Of a DNA stretch of 61,586 bases, positions 1-8,619 are shown in pieces (the first letter of the stretch is position 1; each line of letters opens with the position of its first letter). The DNA comes from Paenibacillus artemisiicola (GTDB lineage: Bacteria; Bacillota; Bacilli; Paenibacillales; Paenibacillaceae). The notes below the pieces were generated by a model. It had not been told where the DNA came from. It did not search any database and saw only the letters and a program-made list of their open reading frames with translations. The stretch covers positions 1 to 61,586 of the forward strand of contig NZ_JAGGDJ010000035.1 of assembly GCF_017652985.1 (NCBI RefSeq), given 5' to 3'. The translations under genes were made by a program, and so were the position numbers.

Positions 1-84
1 CCCATCCCGAACACGACCGTTAAGCCCTCCAGCGCCGATGGTACTTGGACCGCAGGGTCCTGGGAGAGTAGGACGTTGCCAAGC
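1..84 (+). rRNA. rrf: 5S ribosomal RNA, 3' part (truncated by window edge)
   Basis: The first 84 nt match the 3' two-thirds of a bacterial 5S rRNA: the conserved CCCATCCCGAACACG loop at position 1 and the closing GAGAGTAGGACG segment ending in GCCAAGC at 84. The 5' part lies outside the window. It is the last gene of an upstream rRNA operon. Confidence 0.95.
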
Positions 85-90
85 ACGATG

Positions 91-120
91 AACCGACTGC
101 ATAAAGCAGTCGGTTTTTTG
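91..120 (+). terminator. Intrinsic terminator of the upstream rRNA operon
   Basis: Perfect stem AACCGACTGC / GCAGTCGGTT with loop ATAAA, followed by TTTTTT, seven bases after the 5S end. It separates the rRNA operon from the ctsR promoter. Confidence 0.9.
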
Positions 121-276
121 TTGTTTAACAATCTTTTCTATGCGGGTAATCATATTGTGGCTGTAAGTCAGAAACGGTTCGGAATGTTGTGGATATGCCT
201 CCTCTCCGCGTATAAATGAACTGAATCCGCCCAAAGCTAGTAAGGTCAGGGCAATCATTCGATTGCAGGAACCCGC

Positions 277-304
277 TTGACCTTTTGGGAAAATTGCGTA
301 TAAT
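277..304 (+). promoter_or_regulatory. SigA-type promoter of the ctsR operon
   Basis: TTGACC (277-282), 16-bp spacer, TATAAT (299-304). It lies directly upstream of the CtsR operator, so the repressor would cover the transcription start. The stretch 121-276 shows no gene or structure I can support. Confidence 0.85.
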
Positions 305-312
305 AAAATTAA

Positions 313-329
313 GGTCAAAGAAAGTCAAA
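313..329 (+). promoter_or_regulatory. CtsR operator
   Basis: GGTCAAA-GAA-AGTCAAA is an exact match to the established CtsR heptad direct repeat (RGTCAAA-NAN-RGTCAAA). It sits 8 bp after the -10 box at the expected transcription start, so the operon is very probably autorepressed by CtsR and derepressed by heat or protein stress. Confidence 0.93.
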
Positions 330-405
330 GTCAATTTGACTAAATACTTCGAGAATTATGATTTCTTGACCGAAGGGTTTTGGGCAATTTAGGGAGGTTG
401 GCGAA

Positions 406-867
406 ATGCGCAACATTTCCGATCTCATCGAGCAGTACCTGAAGCATATGCTAAAGGAAAGCCCCGGCGGTGCGGTTGAACTGCAGCGCAATGACTTGGC
501 GGACCGCTTCTCCTGCGTGCCGTCCCAGATCAATTACGTGATCAGCACCCGTTTCACGCTGGAGAAAGGCTATTTCGTCGAAAGCAAGCGCGGCGGCGGC
601 GGTTACATCCGCATCCAACGCGTGGAGCTGCCTACGCTGTCCGCCCTCCAGGAACACCTCGTGCAAACGATCGGCGAGCAAGTGGACCAGGATACGGCGG
701 AAGGGGTTATTTATCAGCTAGAGGAAGGCAAGCACATCACCCGCAGGGAAGCGAACTTGCTTCGGGCGGCGATGTCGCGCGACTCCTTGGCCGTGAAGCT
801 CCCGCTGCGCGACGAAATCCGGGCCCGGCTGCTCCGGGCGATGCTGGTCACGCTGCTCATGAAGTAG
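406..867 (+). CDS. ctsR: Transcriptional repressor CtsR
   Basis: Class III heat-shock repressor of clp genes, 153 aa, the usual family length. The N-terminal half is a winged helix-turn-helix; the glycine-rich wing tip KRGGGGY (about residues 62-68) inserts into the DNA minor groove and is the temperature-sensing loop in characterised CtsR. The C-terminal half (about 80-153) is the dimerisation and McsB-recognition region. A strong RBS, AGGGAGG (391-397), precedes the ATG. It is the first gene of ctsR-mcsA-mcsB-clpC, the conserved Bacillales order, under a promoter carrying its own operator at 313-329. No irregularities seen. Confidence 0.97.
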   Translation: MRNISDLIEQYLKHMLKESPGGAVELQRNDLADRFSCVPSQINYVISTRFTLEKGYFVESKRGGGGYIRIQRVELPTLSALQEHLVQTIGEQVDQDTAEGVIYQLEEGKHITRREANLLRAAMSRDSLAVKLPLRDEIRARLLRAMLVTLLMK

Positions 868-902
868 GCTGCGCAGCCTTGCAAGAGGAGGGATAGTGCG
901 GA

Positions 903-1445
903 ATGCTTTGTCAGGAATGCGAGAAGAAGCCGGCTACGCTTCATTTTACGAAAATCGTGAACGGGGAGAAGACGGAGTTCCATATTTGCGAATCTTGCGC
1001 GCGTGAACGGGGCGAAGGAATTCCCGGCACCGCCAACGGATTCTCCATCCACAGCTTGTTGTCCGGCCTGCTCGACTTCGAGCAGAGCGGTGGCGGCGTG
1101 AACGGCATCGGCGCTAAGCAGGCCCAACAGCTCCGCTGCGACAACTGCGGATTAACGTATACGCAATTCAGTAAAATGGGCCGGTTCGGCTGCAGCAACT
1201 GCTACGCTCAATTCGGCAGCAAGCTGGACCCGATCTTGAAAAGGGTGCATGGCAATACGACGCATGTCGGCAAAATTCCAAAGCGGGCCGGCGTGAAAAT
1301 CCAGGTGAAGCGCGAGATCGAAGAACTCCGACGCGATTTGCAGACGCGGATCGAGCAGGAGGATTTCGAAAACGCGGCCAAAGTCCGGGACCGGATTCGC
1401 GAGCTGGAACGCGATTCGGCCGACGCAGAGGAAAGGCACGGGTAG
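903..1445 (+). CDS. mcsA: McsA, zinc-binding activator of the protein arginine kinase
   Basis: 180 aa. Four CxxC pairs are visible: CQEC at the N-terminus, CESC near residue 29, then CDNC and CSNC near 79-102, which fit the paired zinc sites of McsA. The C-terminal ~40 residues (from about 135) form a UvrB/UvrC (UVR) helical hairpin. McsA activates the kinase McsB and helps regulate CtsR and ClpCP. It lies 35 nt after ctsR with RBS AAGAGGAGGG. The role is from family knowledge; the cysteine and UVR pattern is directly visible. Confidence 0.95.
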   Translation: MLCQECEKKPATLHFTKIVNGEKTEFHICESCARERGEGIPGTANGFSIHSLLSGLLDFEQSGGGVNGIGAKQAQQLRCDNCGLTYTQFSKMGRFGCSNCYAQFGSKLDPILKRVHGNTTHVGKIPKRAGVKIQVKREIEELRRDLQTRIEQEDFENAAKVRDRIRELERDSADAEERHG

Positions 1446-1459
1446 GAAGGTGATTCGAA

Positions 1460-2542
1460 GTGTCGAAGCGGTCTTATGTCGATGAAGCGCTGAGCGACTG
1501 GATGAGGGGCAACGGTCCCGACTCGGACGTCGTCATCAGCAGCCGAATTCGCATCGCCCGCAACTTGTCGGGACATCCGTTCCCGATGCTGGCTACCAAG
1601 CAGCAGGCGCAGGACGTGATGGAGAAGCTCACCGCCGTGGCTAAGAACGGCAAACTTCGGGAAATCGGCGGTTTCGAGACGATCGAGCTTTCGCAGCTCA
1701 GCGAGCTAGAGCGAAGGGTGCTCGTCGAGAAGCATTTGATCAGCCCGAACTTGGCCAACGAGTCGCGCAGCGGCGCGGTGATGCTCAGCGAGAACGAAGC
1801 CGTCAGCATCATGGTGAACGAAGAGGATCATTTGCGGATCCAGTGTTTGTACCCGGGATTCCAAGTCAAGGAAGCTTGGGGACTGGCCAGCCGCATTGAC
1901 GATATTTTTGAAGAAGCAACCGATTACGCGTTCGACGAACGCAGGGGGTACTTAACGAGCTGTCCGACCAACGTCGGAACGGGCATCCGCTCTTCGGTGA
2001 TGATGCATCTGCCGGGGCTGGTGCTGACGCAGCAAATCAACCGCATCCTGTCGGCGATCACGCAAGTGGGGCTGGCGGTCCGGGGGATTTACGGCGAAGG
2101 CAGCGAAGCGACGGGCAACCTGTTTCAGATTTCGAACCAAATTACGCTCGGCCAGTCCGAGGGGGAAATCATCGAGAACTTGCACAACGTCGTCCGTCAA
2201 ATCATCGAGCACGAACGGGCGGCGCGGCAGCGTCTGCTGCAGGAATCCCGCATCCGGATCGAGGATCGCGTAAGACGTTCGTACGGCATCCTGTCCCATG
2301 CGATGGTCATGGATTCCAAGGAAGCGTCGCAGCGGCTGTCGGACGTGCGGCTCGGCATCGACTTGGGTTTGATTCCGGACGTTACGCCGCAAGCGATGAA
2401 CGAAATGATGGTATTAACGCAACCGGGTTTTCTGCAGCAGGTGTTTCATGAGAAGATGTCGCCTGAGCTGCGGGACGTCCGGCGTGCGGAACTTATACGC
2501 AAGCAGTTGAATTCTTGTCAATCCGATCATGGGGGTGTGTGA
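1460..2542 (+). CDS. mcsB: Protein arginine kinase McsB
   Basis: 360 aa, GTG start preceded by a GGAAGG RBS. Phosphagen-kinase fold: the N-terminal motif SSRIRIARNL contacts nucleotide, a central segment carries SCPTNVGTG with Cys168 in the place of the catalytic Cys167 of characterised McsB, and GNLFQISNQITLG lies near residue 220. McsB phosphorylates arginines in CtsR and other proteins, marking them for ClpCP degradation. The gene ends 2 nt before the clpC start, so the two are translationally close. Confidence 0.97.
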   Translation: MSKRSYVDEALSDWMRGNGPDSDVVISSRIRIARNLSGHPFPMLATKQQAQDVMEKLTAVAKNGKLREIGGFETIELSQLSELERRVLVEKHLISPNLANESRSGAVMLSENEAVSIMVNEEDHLRIQCLYPGFQVKEAWGLASRIDDIFEEATDYAFDERRGYLTSCPTNVGTGIRSSVMMHLPGLVLTQQINRILSAITQVGLAVRGIYGEGSEATGNLFQISNQITLGQSEGEIIENLHNVVRQIIEHERAARQRLLQESRIRIEDRVRRSYGILSHAMVMDSKEASQRLSDVRLGIDLGLIPDVTPQAMNEMMVLTQPGFLQQVFHEKMSPELRDVRRAELIRKQLNSCQSDHGGV

Positions 2543-2544
2543 AC

Positions 2545-5004
2545 ATGATGTTTGGAAGATTTACCGAACGCGCGCAGAAGGTGCTCGCATTGGCGCAGGA
2601 AGAAGCGGTTCGTCTCGGCCATAACAATATCGGGACGGAGCATATCTTGCTCGGCCTGAACCGGGAAGGCGAAGGCATCGCCGCCAAGGCGCTGATCGGG
2701 CTCGGATTGAGTCTGGAGAAGATTCAGGACGAAGTCGAAACGCTTATCGGCCGCGGCCAAGAGCAGCCTACCAATATCGCGTATACGCCACGCGCGAAAA
2801 AGGTCATCGAGCTGTCGATGGACGAAGCGCGCAAGTTGGGTCATACGTACGTCGGGACGGAGCATATTTTGCTCGGCCTGATTCGCGAAGGCGAGGGCGT
2901 CGCTGCCCGCGTCCTCAATAATCTCGGCATTAGCCTGAACAAGGCTCGCCAGCAAGTACTGCAGCTGCTCGGCAGCAGCGAAGCGGTGTCCAGCAATCAC
3001 GGGGCGCCGTCCAATGTCAGCACGCCGACGTTGGATGGACTCGCGCGCGATCTGACGGCCTATGCCAAAGACGGCAATTTGGATCCGGTTATCGGCCGGA
3101 GCAAAGAAATCGAGCGCGTTATTCAGGTGCTCAGCCGCAGAACGAAAAACAATCCAGTTTTGATCGGGGAACCCGGCGTCGGTAAAACGGCCATCGCCGA
3201 AGGTCTGGCTCAGAAGATCATCGCCGGCGAAATTCCCGAGACGCTTCGCGACAAGCGCGTCATGACGCTCGATATGGGCTCCGTCGTGGCCGGCACGAAG
3301 TATCGCGGCGAGTTCGAGGACCGTTTGAAAAAAATCATGGACGAAATTCGTCAAGCCGGCAATATCGTGCTCTTCATCGACGAGCTGCATACGCTGATCG
3401 GCGCAGGGGGCGCGGAAGGCGCGATCGATGCCTCCAACATCCTGAAGCCGGCGCTTGCCCGCGGCGAGCTGCAGTGCATCGGGGCGACGACGCTGGACGA
3501 ATATCGAAAATACATCGAGAAGGACGCCGCTTTGGAACGCCGGTTCCAACCGATTACGGTCGATCAGCCGTCGCCGGAAGAAGCGATTCAAATCCTGCAC
3601 GGCCTTCGCGACCGCTACGAAGCGCATCACCGGGTCAAAATCACGGATGAAGCCATCGAGCAAGCCGTGAAATTGTCGGACCGTTATATCACGGACCGCT
3701 TCCTCCCGGACAAAGCGATCGACTTGATCGACGAGGCGAGCTCCAAAGTAAGATTGAAATCGTACACGGTACCGCCTAATCTCAAACAGCTGGAGAACCG
3801 TCTGGAAGACATCCGCAAGGAAAAGGACTCCGCCGTTCAAAGCCAAGAGTTCGAGAAAGCGGCCGCGCTCCGCGACACGGAACAGAAGATCCGCGAGGAG
3901 CTCGACGTCACGAAGAACCAATGGAAAGAAAAGCAGGGCCGCACGGATTCCGAAGTGACGCCGGAAGACATCGCGCAAGTGGTGGCGAGCTGGACCGGCA
4001 TCCCGGTATCGAAGCTGGCTGAAGAAGAGACGCAGCGTCTGCTGAAGATGGAAGACATTCTGCATGACCGCGTCATCGGCCAAAGCGAAGCGGTCAAAGC
4101 GGTATCCCGCGCCATCCGCAGAGCCCGCGCCGGCTTGAAGGATCCGAAGCGCCCGATGGGCTCGTTCATCTTCCTCGGCCCGACCGGGGTCGGCAAAACC
4201 GAGCTCGCCCGCGCGCTTGCGGAAGCGATGTTCGGCGACGAGAACGCGGTCATCCGCATCGACATGTCGGAGTATATGGAGAAGCACTCCACGTCCCGGC
4301 TGGTCGGGGCGCCTCCGGGCTACGTGGGCTACGAAGAGGGCGGCCAGCTGACGGAGAAAGTCCGCCGCAAACCGTACTCGGTCGTGCTGCTCGACGAAAT
4401 CGAGAAAGCCCATCCGGAAGTGTTCAACATCCTGCTGCAAGTGCTGGAAGACGGCCGCCTGACGGATTCCAAGGGCCGCGTCGTCGACTTCCGCAACACG
4501 CTGATCATCATGACGTCGAACGTCGGCGCGGATCAAATCAAGCGCAATTCCTCGCTCGGCTTCACGGCTGCCCAGGATGCGGGCCGCGACTTCAACATCA
4601 TGAAGGAGAAGGTGCTGGCGGAGCTGAAGAAAAGCTTCCGTCCGGAGTTCCTGAACCGGATCGACGAGACGATCGTGTTCCACTCGCTGGAGCAAGAGCA
4701 TATCGCGCAAATCGTGACGCTCATGTCCGAGGAGCTGCGCAAACGGCTGCGCGAACAAGAAGTCGATTTCACGCTCACGGACGCCGCGAAGGCGTTCCTG
4801 GCGAAAGAAGGCTTCGATCCGCAGTACGGCGCGCGTCCGCTGCGCAGAGCGATTCAGAAGCATATCGAGGATCGGCTGTCCGAGGATCTGCTGCTCGGCA
4901 AGATCACCAAGGGCCATACGCTCATCATCGACGAGAAAGACGGCGAGTTGACGGTCACGCATGCCGACAGCGCGCCCGCTACGGAAGAACCGGCTACGAA
5001 ATAA
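2545..5004 (+). CDS. clpC: ATP-dependent Clp protease ATPase subunit ClpC
   Basis: 819 aa AAA+ unfoldase. Order: two Clp_N repeats (residues 1-145, each with the GTEHILLGL motif), AAA1 with Walker A GEPGVGKT (about 208-215), a UVR/coiled-coil M domain around 420-460 that binds MecA/McsB-type adaptors, AAA2 with Walker A GPTGVGKT (about 544), and a D2-small C-terminal domain. It feeds arginine-phosphorylated or adaptor-delivered proteins to ClpP. I chose ATG 2545 (MMFGRFTERAQ) because it matches the family N-terminus and follows a GGGGGTGTG RBS. An in-frame ATG at 2515 overlaps mcsB and has no RBS. Confidence 0.97.
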   Translation: MMFGRFTERAQKVLALAQEEAVRLGHNNIGTEHILLGLNREGEGIAAKALIGLGLSLEKIQDEVETLIGRGQEQPTNIAYTPRAKKVIELSMDEARKLGHTYVGTEHILLGLIREGEGVAARVLNNLGISLNKARQQVLQLLGSSEAVSSNHGAPSNVSTPTLDGLARDLTAYAKDGNLDPVIGRSKEIERVIQVLSRRTKNNPVLIGEPGVGKTAIAEGLAQKIIAGEIPETLRDKRVMTLDMGSVVAGTKYRGEFEDRLKKIMDEIRQAGNIVLFIDELHTLIGAGGAEGAIDASNILKPALARGELQCIGATTLDEYRKYIEKDAALERRFQPITVDQPSPEEAIQILHGLRDRYEAHHRVKITDEAIEQAVKLSDRYITDRFLPDKAIDLIDEASSKVRLKSYTVPPNLKQLENRLEDIRKEKDSAVQSQEFEKAAALRDTEQKIREELDVTKNQWKEKQGRTDSEVTPEDIAQVVASWTGIPVSKLAEEETQRLLKMEDILHDRVIGQSEAVKAVSRAIRRARAGLKDPKRPMGSFIFLGPTGVGKTELARALAEAMFGDENAVIRIDMSEYMEKHSTSRLVGAPPGYVGYEEGGQLTEKVRRKPYSVVLLDEIEKAHPEVFNILLQVLEDGRLTDSKGRVVDFRNTLIIMTSNVGADQIKRNSSLGFTAAQDAGRDFNIMKEKVLAELKKSFRPEFLNRIDETIVFHSLEQEHIAQIVTLMSEELRKRLREQEVDFTLTDAAKAFLAKEGFDPQYGARPLRRAIQKHIEDRLSEDLLLGKITKGHTLIIDEKDGELTVTHADSAPATEEPATK

Positions 5005-5015
5005 AACGTTCGGCG

Positions 5016-5061
5016 AATACCCCTTGCTTCCCGCCCCGGCGGGGGCGAGGGGTATTTTTTA
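5016..5061 (+). terminator. Terminator of the ctsR-clpC operon
   Basis: Long GC-rich hairpin: AATACCCCTTGC pairs with the downstream GCGAGGGGTATT arm around a CCCGCCCCGGCGGG core, followed by TTTTTT at 5053-5060. It ends the heat-shock operon 12 nt after the clpC stop. Confidence 0.88.
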
Positions 5062-5137
5062 GCGTAATTTTAGGTTTAATCGCACCGTTAGAAATGGTAA
5101 ACTTTTAATGATACGTCTTTTGCATAAGGAGCCGCTC

Positions 5138-6505
5138 ATGGCAAAACTTAAAACCAAGTTCGCATGCACCGAATGCGGCAACGAATCGCCCAAATGGATG
5201 GGCAAATGCCCCGGCTGCGGGCAGTGGAACACGATGGTCGAAGAGAAGGAAACGGTGGTCAAGACGCAAGGAATGGGCTCGACGCTCATTCAGACGAAAG
5301 AAAAGCCGCGACCTATCATACATATAGAAAGTGGTCAAGAGAAGCGCATCGAGACGTCCAACCAAGAGCTCAACCGCGTACTCGGCGGCGGTGTCGTGCC
5401 GGGCTCGCTCATTCTCGTGGGCGGGGATCCCGGGATCGGGAAATCGACGCTGCTGCTGCAAACGTCGCATGCGCTGGCTTCCAAGAAGCTGAAGGTACTG
5501 TACATCTCCGGCGAGGAGTCCGTCCGCCAGACGCGGCTTCGAGCCGACCGCCTCGGCGCGCTGTCGGATACGCTGTACGTGCTCTGCGAAACGAACATGG
5601 AGCAGATTAACGGCGCGATCGAGTCGGTGAATCCGGATTTTCTCGTCATCGACTCTATCCAAACCGTGTACGATCCGCAGGTACAGTCCGCGCCGGGGAG
5701 CGTCTCGCAGGTAAGGGAGTGCACGGCGCATTTCATGCGGGTGGCGAAGATCAAAGGCATCGCGACGGTGCTCGTCGGCCACGTCACGAAGGAAGGCGCC
5801 ATCGCCGGTCCGCGGATGCTCGAGCACATGGTGGACTGCGTGCTTTATTTCGAAGGCGAGCGGCATCATACATACCGGCTGCTCCGGGCGGTGAAGAACC
5901 GGTTCGGGTCCACGAACGAGATCGGCATCTTCGAAATGGTCGAGGAGGGGCTGCGGGAAGTCAACAATCCGTCCGAGCTGTTCCTGTCCGAGCGGCCGAT
6001 GGGCGTCTCGGGCTCGACCGTCGTGGCGAGCATGGAGGGCACGCGGCCGGTTCTCGTCGAGATGCAGGCGCTCGTGGCGACGACGAATTTCCCCTCGCCG
6101 CGACGGATGGCGACAGGCATTGACCACAACCGCATGACCTTGATCGTCGCGGTGCTGGAGAAGCGGATGGGCATGTTCCTCCAGACGCAGGACGCGTATT
6201 TGAATGTCGCCGGCGGCATCCGGCTGGATGAGCCGGCGGTCGACCTGGCCGCGGCGGTCAGCATCGCATCGAGTTTCCGGGACGCGCCGACGAGGCCGTT
6301 CGACGTGTTTTTCGGCGAAATCGGGCTGACGGGCGAAGTGCGCGCGGTTTCGCGCGCGGAGCAGCGGGTGAAAGAAGCACAGAAGCTCGGCTTCAAACGC
6401 GTGATCATGCCGAAGAAGAGCTTGAAGGGGTGGACTCCGCCCAAAGGGATCGAAATCATCGGCGTCGAGACGGTTGCAGAAGCGCTGTCCGCGGCATTCG
6501 GATAA
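5138..6505 (+). CDS. radA: DNA repair and recombination protein RadA (Sms)
   Basis: 455 aa. N-terminal zinc finger CTECGNESPKWMGKCPGCG (Cys-x2-Cys, Cys-x2-Cys), RecA-like ATPase with Walker A GGDPGIGKST, the RadA-specific KNRFG motif (VKNRFGSTNE), and a C-terminal Lon-protease-like domain. RadA is a branch-migration helicase for recombination intermediates. Start ATG 5138 (MAKLKTKFAC) has RBS TAAGGAG; an in-frame ATG 10 codons earlier has none. The disA gene follows 14 nt later, the usual radA-disA pairing in Bacillales, where RadA also moderates DisA activity. Confidence 0.96.
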   Translation: MAKLKTKFACTECGNESPKWMGKCPGCGQWNTMVEEKETVVKTQGMGSTLIQTKEKPRPIIHIESGQEKRIETSNQELNRVLGGGVVPGSLILVGGDPGIGKSTLLLQTSHALASKKLKVLYISGEESVRQTRLRADRLGALSDTLYVLCETNMEQINGAIESVNPDFLVIDSIQTVYDPQVQSAPGSVSQVRECTAHFMRVAKIKGIATVLVGHVTKEGAIAGPRMLEHMVDCVLYFEGERHHTYRLLRAVKNRFGSTNEIGIFEMVEEGLREVNNPSELFLSERPMGVSGSTVVASMEGTRPVLVEMQALVATTNFPSPRRMATGIDHNRMTLIVAVLEKRMGMFLQTQDAYLNVAGGIRLDEPAVDLAAAVSIASSFRDAPTRPFDVFFGEIGLTGEVRAVSRAEQRVKEAQKLGFKRVIMPKKSLKGWTPPKGIEIIGVETVAEALSAAFG

Positions 6506-6519
6506 AGGGGGGAAACGAT

Positions 6520-7596
6520 GTGAAAGAGACGAACCAGGCCGAAATGGTCAATCAGCTGCTCCAGATGGTCGCGCCCGGCATGCCGTTCCGCGAAGGGCTC
6601 GACAATGTCCTGCGGGCGAAGACGGGGGCGCTCATCGTGGTCGGCTACAGTCCGGAAGTGATGGAAGTGGTCGACGGCGGATTTTCCATCAACTGCGACT
6701 TCTCCCCGAACTATCTGTACGAGCTGGCCAAGATGGACGGCGCCATCATTCTGAGCGAGGACCGCAAGCGGATCTTGTACGCCAACACGCAGCTCATTCC
6801 GGACAGCTCGATTTCGTCCAGCGAGACGGGGATCCGGCACCGGACGGCGGAGCGCGTGGCCAAGCAGACGGGCAAGCTGGTCGTGTCCATCTCGCAGCGG
6901 CGAAACGTCATTACGCTGTACCAGGGTCAGTTCCGGTACTCCTTGAAGGAAATGGGCGTCATCCTGACGAAAGCCAACCAGGCGATTCAGACGCTCGAGA
7001 AATACAAAGCGGTGCTCGGCCAATCCTTCACGAACCTGTCGGCGCTGGAGTTCGAGGAAATGGTCACGCTGCAGGAAGTGGCGCACGTCATCAAGCGCGT
7101 CGAGATGGTCATCCGCGTCAAAATGGAAATCAAGCGCTACGTGAACGAGCTCGGCACGGAAGGCCGGCTGATCAGCATGCAAATGGATGAACTGGTCGGC
7201 GGCGTGGAAGAGGAGGCGTGGTTCCTGCTGAAGGATTACGCCAAGGATCCCAACGAAGACCGCGTGAAGGACATTCGCACGAATATCCGCAAGCTCACGT
7301 CGGAAGAGCTCCTCGACCTGCCGCAAATCTTGAAAACCTTGGGCTACGGCGGCATCAACGCGTCTGCCGAGGAGATGGTCGCGCCCCGCGGATACCGCTT
7401 GCTCAGCCGCATCCCGCGCCTGCCGGCGGGCATCATCAGCAACCTGGTCGAAAAGTTCGGGACGCTGCCGCACGTGCTCATGGCCACGATCGAAGAATTG
7501 GACGCCGTGGACGGGATCGGAGAGGTACGCGCGCGGGCGATCAAGGAAGGCTTGAAGCGGATTCAAGAGCAGATGTTCATTGACAGACAAATTTAA
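6520..7596 (+). CDS. disA: DNA integrity scanning diadenylate cyclase DisA
   Basis: 358 aa. N-terminal DAC domain with the signature DGA (KMDGAIILSED) and RHR (GIRHRTAERV) motifs that make c-di-AMP from two ATP; a central helical spine; and a C-terminal helix-hairpin-helix domain (DAVDGIGEVRARAI) that binds branched DNA. Start GTG 6520 follows GGGGGGAAA and gives the length of known DisA (about 360 aa). The in-frame ATG at 6430 lies inside radA. It is cotranscribed with radA and ends in the terminator at 7665-7689. Confidence 0.96.
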   Translation: MKETNQAEMVNQLLQMVAPGMPFREGLDNVLRAKTGALIVVGYSPEVMEVVDGGFSINCDFSPNYLYELAKMDGAIILSEDRKRILYANTQLIPDSSISSSETGIRHRTAERVAKQTGKLVVSISQRRNVITLYQGQFRYSLKEMGVILTKANQAIQTLEKYKAVLGQSFTNLSALEFEEMVTLQEVAHVIKRVEMVIRVKMEIKRYVNELGTEGRLISMQMDELVGGVEEEAWFLLKDYAKDPNEDRVKDIRTNIRKLTSEELLDLPQILKTLGYGGINASAEEMVAPRGYRLLSRIPRLPAGIISNLVEKFGTLPHVLMATIEELDAVDGIGEVRARAIKEGLKRIQEQMFIDRQI

Positions 7597-7664
7597 ATCC
7601 CATACAATGGGGGAATGCAGCCAGAAGCTGGGTACAACTTACAATTCACGCCTTGCCGTTGATG

Positions 7665-7689
7665 AAGCTTCGATTTCGAAGCTTTTTTC
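7665..7689 (+). terminator. Terminator after disA
   Basis: Perfect stem AAGCTTCG / CGAAGCTT with loop ATTT, running into TTTTTT. It separates radA-disA from pssA. Confidence 0.88.
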
Positions 7690-7753
7690 ACAAGATTGCC
7701 CTTCATTACTGCGACGGTCGGTTTTGGGGCATAGTAAAGATGAGGTGGAGCAA

Positions 7754-8509
7754 ATGATCACGAAGTCGATACCGAGTCTTTTTACGGTGGCGAATTTGTT
7801 TTTAGGCATTATTGCCGTTATATTGGTCTTTCCGGATAACGCCAAGCCGGAATTGGCCGCGATGATGGTCATCATCGCCATGCTGATGGACGGCGTCGAC
7901 GGGCGGGTAGCGCGGGCGCTGAACGCGCAAAGCGAATTCGGTAAAGAATTGGACTCTCTCTCGGACGTCATATCCTTCGGGGTGGCTCCGGCGTTCATTA
8001 TGTATAGCGTGGCCTTCCAAGAACTGAATCCGGCTCCGGCTTGGATCATCACGGCGCTGTTCCCGATTTGCGGAGCGCTCCGTCTGGCCCGGTTCAACGT
8101 CGTGTCCGGCATGCCGGGCTACTTCATCGGACTGCCGATTCCGGCGGCCGGCGGCGTGCTGGCCACGTTGGCCTTGTTCCACAAAGACATCGCGCTGTCC
8201 GTTCTGATGGCGAGCACGCTCGTGCTGTCGTTCCTGATGGTCAGCACGATCCGCTATCCGAATTTCAAGAAGCTGGGCATTCCGAAGAACGCGATTTGGG
8301 TCGTCCCCATCATCGTCGCGATCGCGGTCGGCCTGGGCATTCTGTTTCCGCACCACTTGTCCAAAATCATTTTCGTGCCGCTCGTGCTCTACGCGCTGTA
8401 CGGCTTAAAAAAAAACGTTGATCGCCGTCTCCCGAATAAAAAGCGGAAACGCCGGCTCGAGAATCAGCTTCAAGAGGAAGCCGCGGTCAACGGGGAACAC
8501 AGCGCCTAA
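7754..8509 (+). CDS. pssA: CDP-diacylglycerol-serine O-phosphatidyltransferase
   Basis: 251 aa integral membrane enzyme that makes phosphatidylserine from CDP-diacylglycerol and serine, the precursor of phosphatidylethanolamine. The CDP-alcohol phosphotransferase motif DGxxAR-x8-Gx3Dx3D is complete: DGRVAR at the start and GKELDSLSD at the end. About six to eight hydrophobic segments follow. Start ATG 7754 has RBS GAGGTGG; upstream in-frame starts run through the disA terminator and are unlikely. The enzyme is roughly 70 residues longer than B. subtilis PssA, with a basic C-terminal tail (KKNVDRRLPNKKRKRR). The adjacent psd seen in some genomes is absent. Confidence 0.92.
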   Translation: MITKSIPSLFTVANLFLGIIAVILVFPDNAKPELAAMMVIIAMLMDGVDGRVARALNAQSEFGKELDSLSDVISFGVAPAFIMYSVAFQELNPAPAWIITALFPICGALRLARFNVVSGMPGYFIGLPIPAAGGVLATLALFHKDIALSVLMASTLVLSFLMVSTIRYPNFKKLGIPKNAIWVVPIIVAIAVGLGILFPHHLSKIIFVPLVLYALYGLKKNVDRRLPNKKRKRRLENQLQEEAAVNGEHSA

Positions 8510-8524
8510 CCCGCGCGAACAAAA

Positions 8525-8570
8525 GAAGACCGCCTGACTTCTCCTTCGGGAGAAACCAGGCGGTCTTTCG
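8525..8570 (+). terminator. Bidirectional terminator between pssA and the minus-strand gene
   Basis: Stem AAGACCGCCTG (8526-8536) with CAGGCGGTCTT (8557-8567), enclosing a second stem TTCTCC-TTCG-GGAGAA. T-rich tracts flank both sides, strongest on the minus strand, so it can end both pssA and the convergent gene at 8620-9024. Confidence 0.85.
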
Positions 8571-8619
8571 TCGTTTCCGGCCGAGCGCGAACGGTTCGGC
8601 CGGCAGATGGGTTTGCGCT

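Noticed and set aside
2527..4962. 811-codon open frame on the minus strand opposite clpC
   Set aside because: Antisense shadow of clpC; no RBS or homologous motif.
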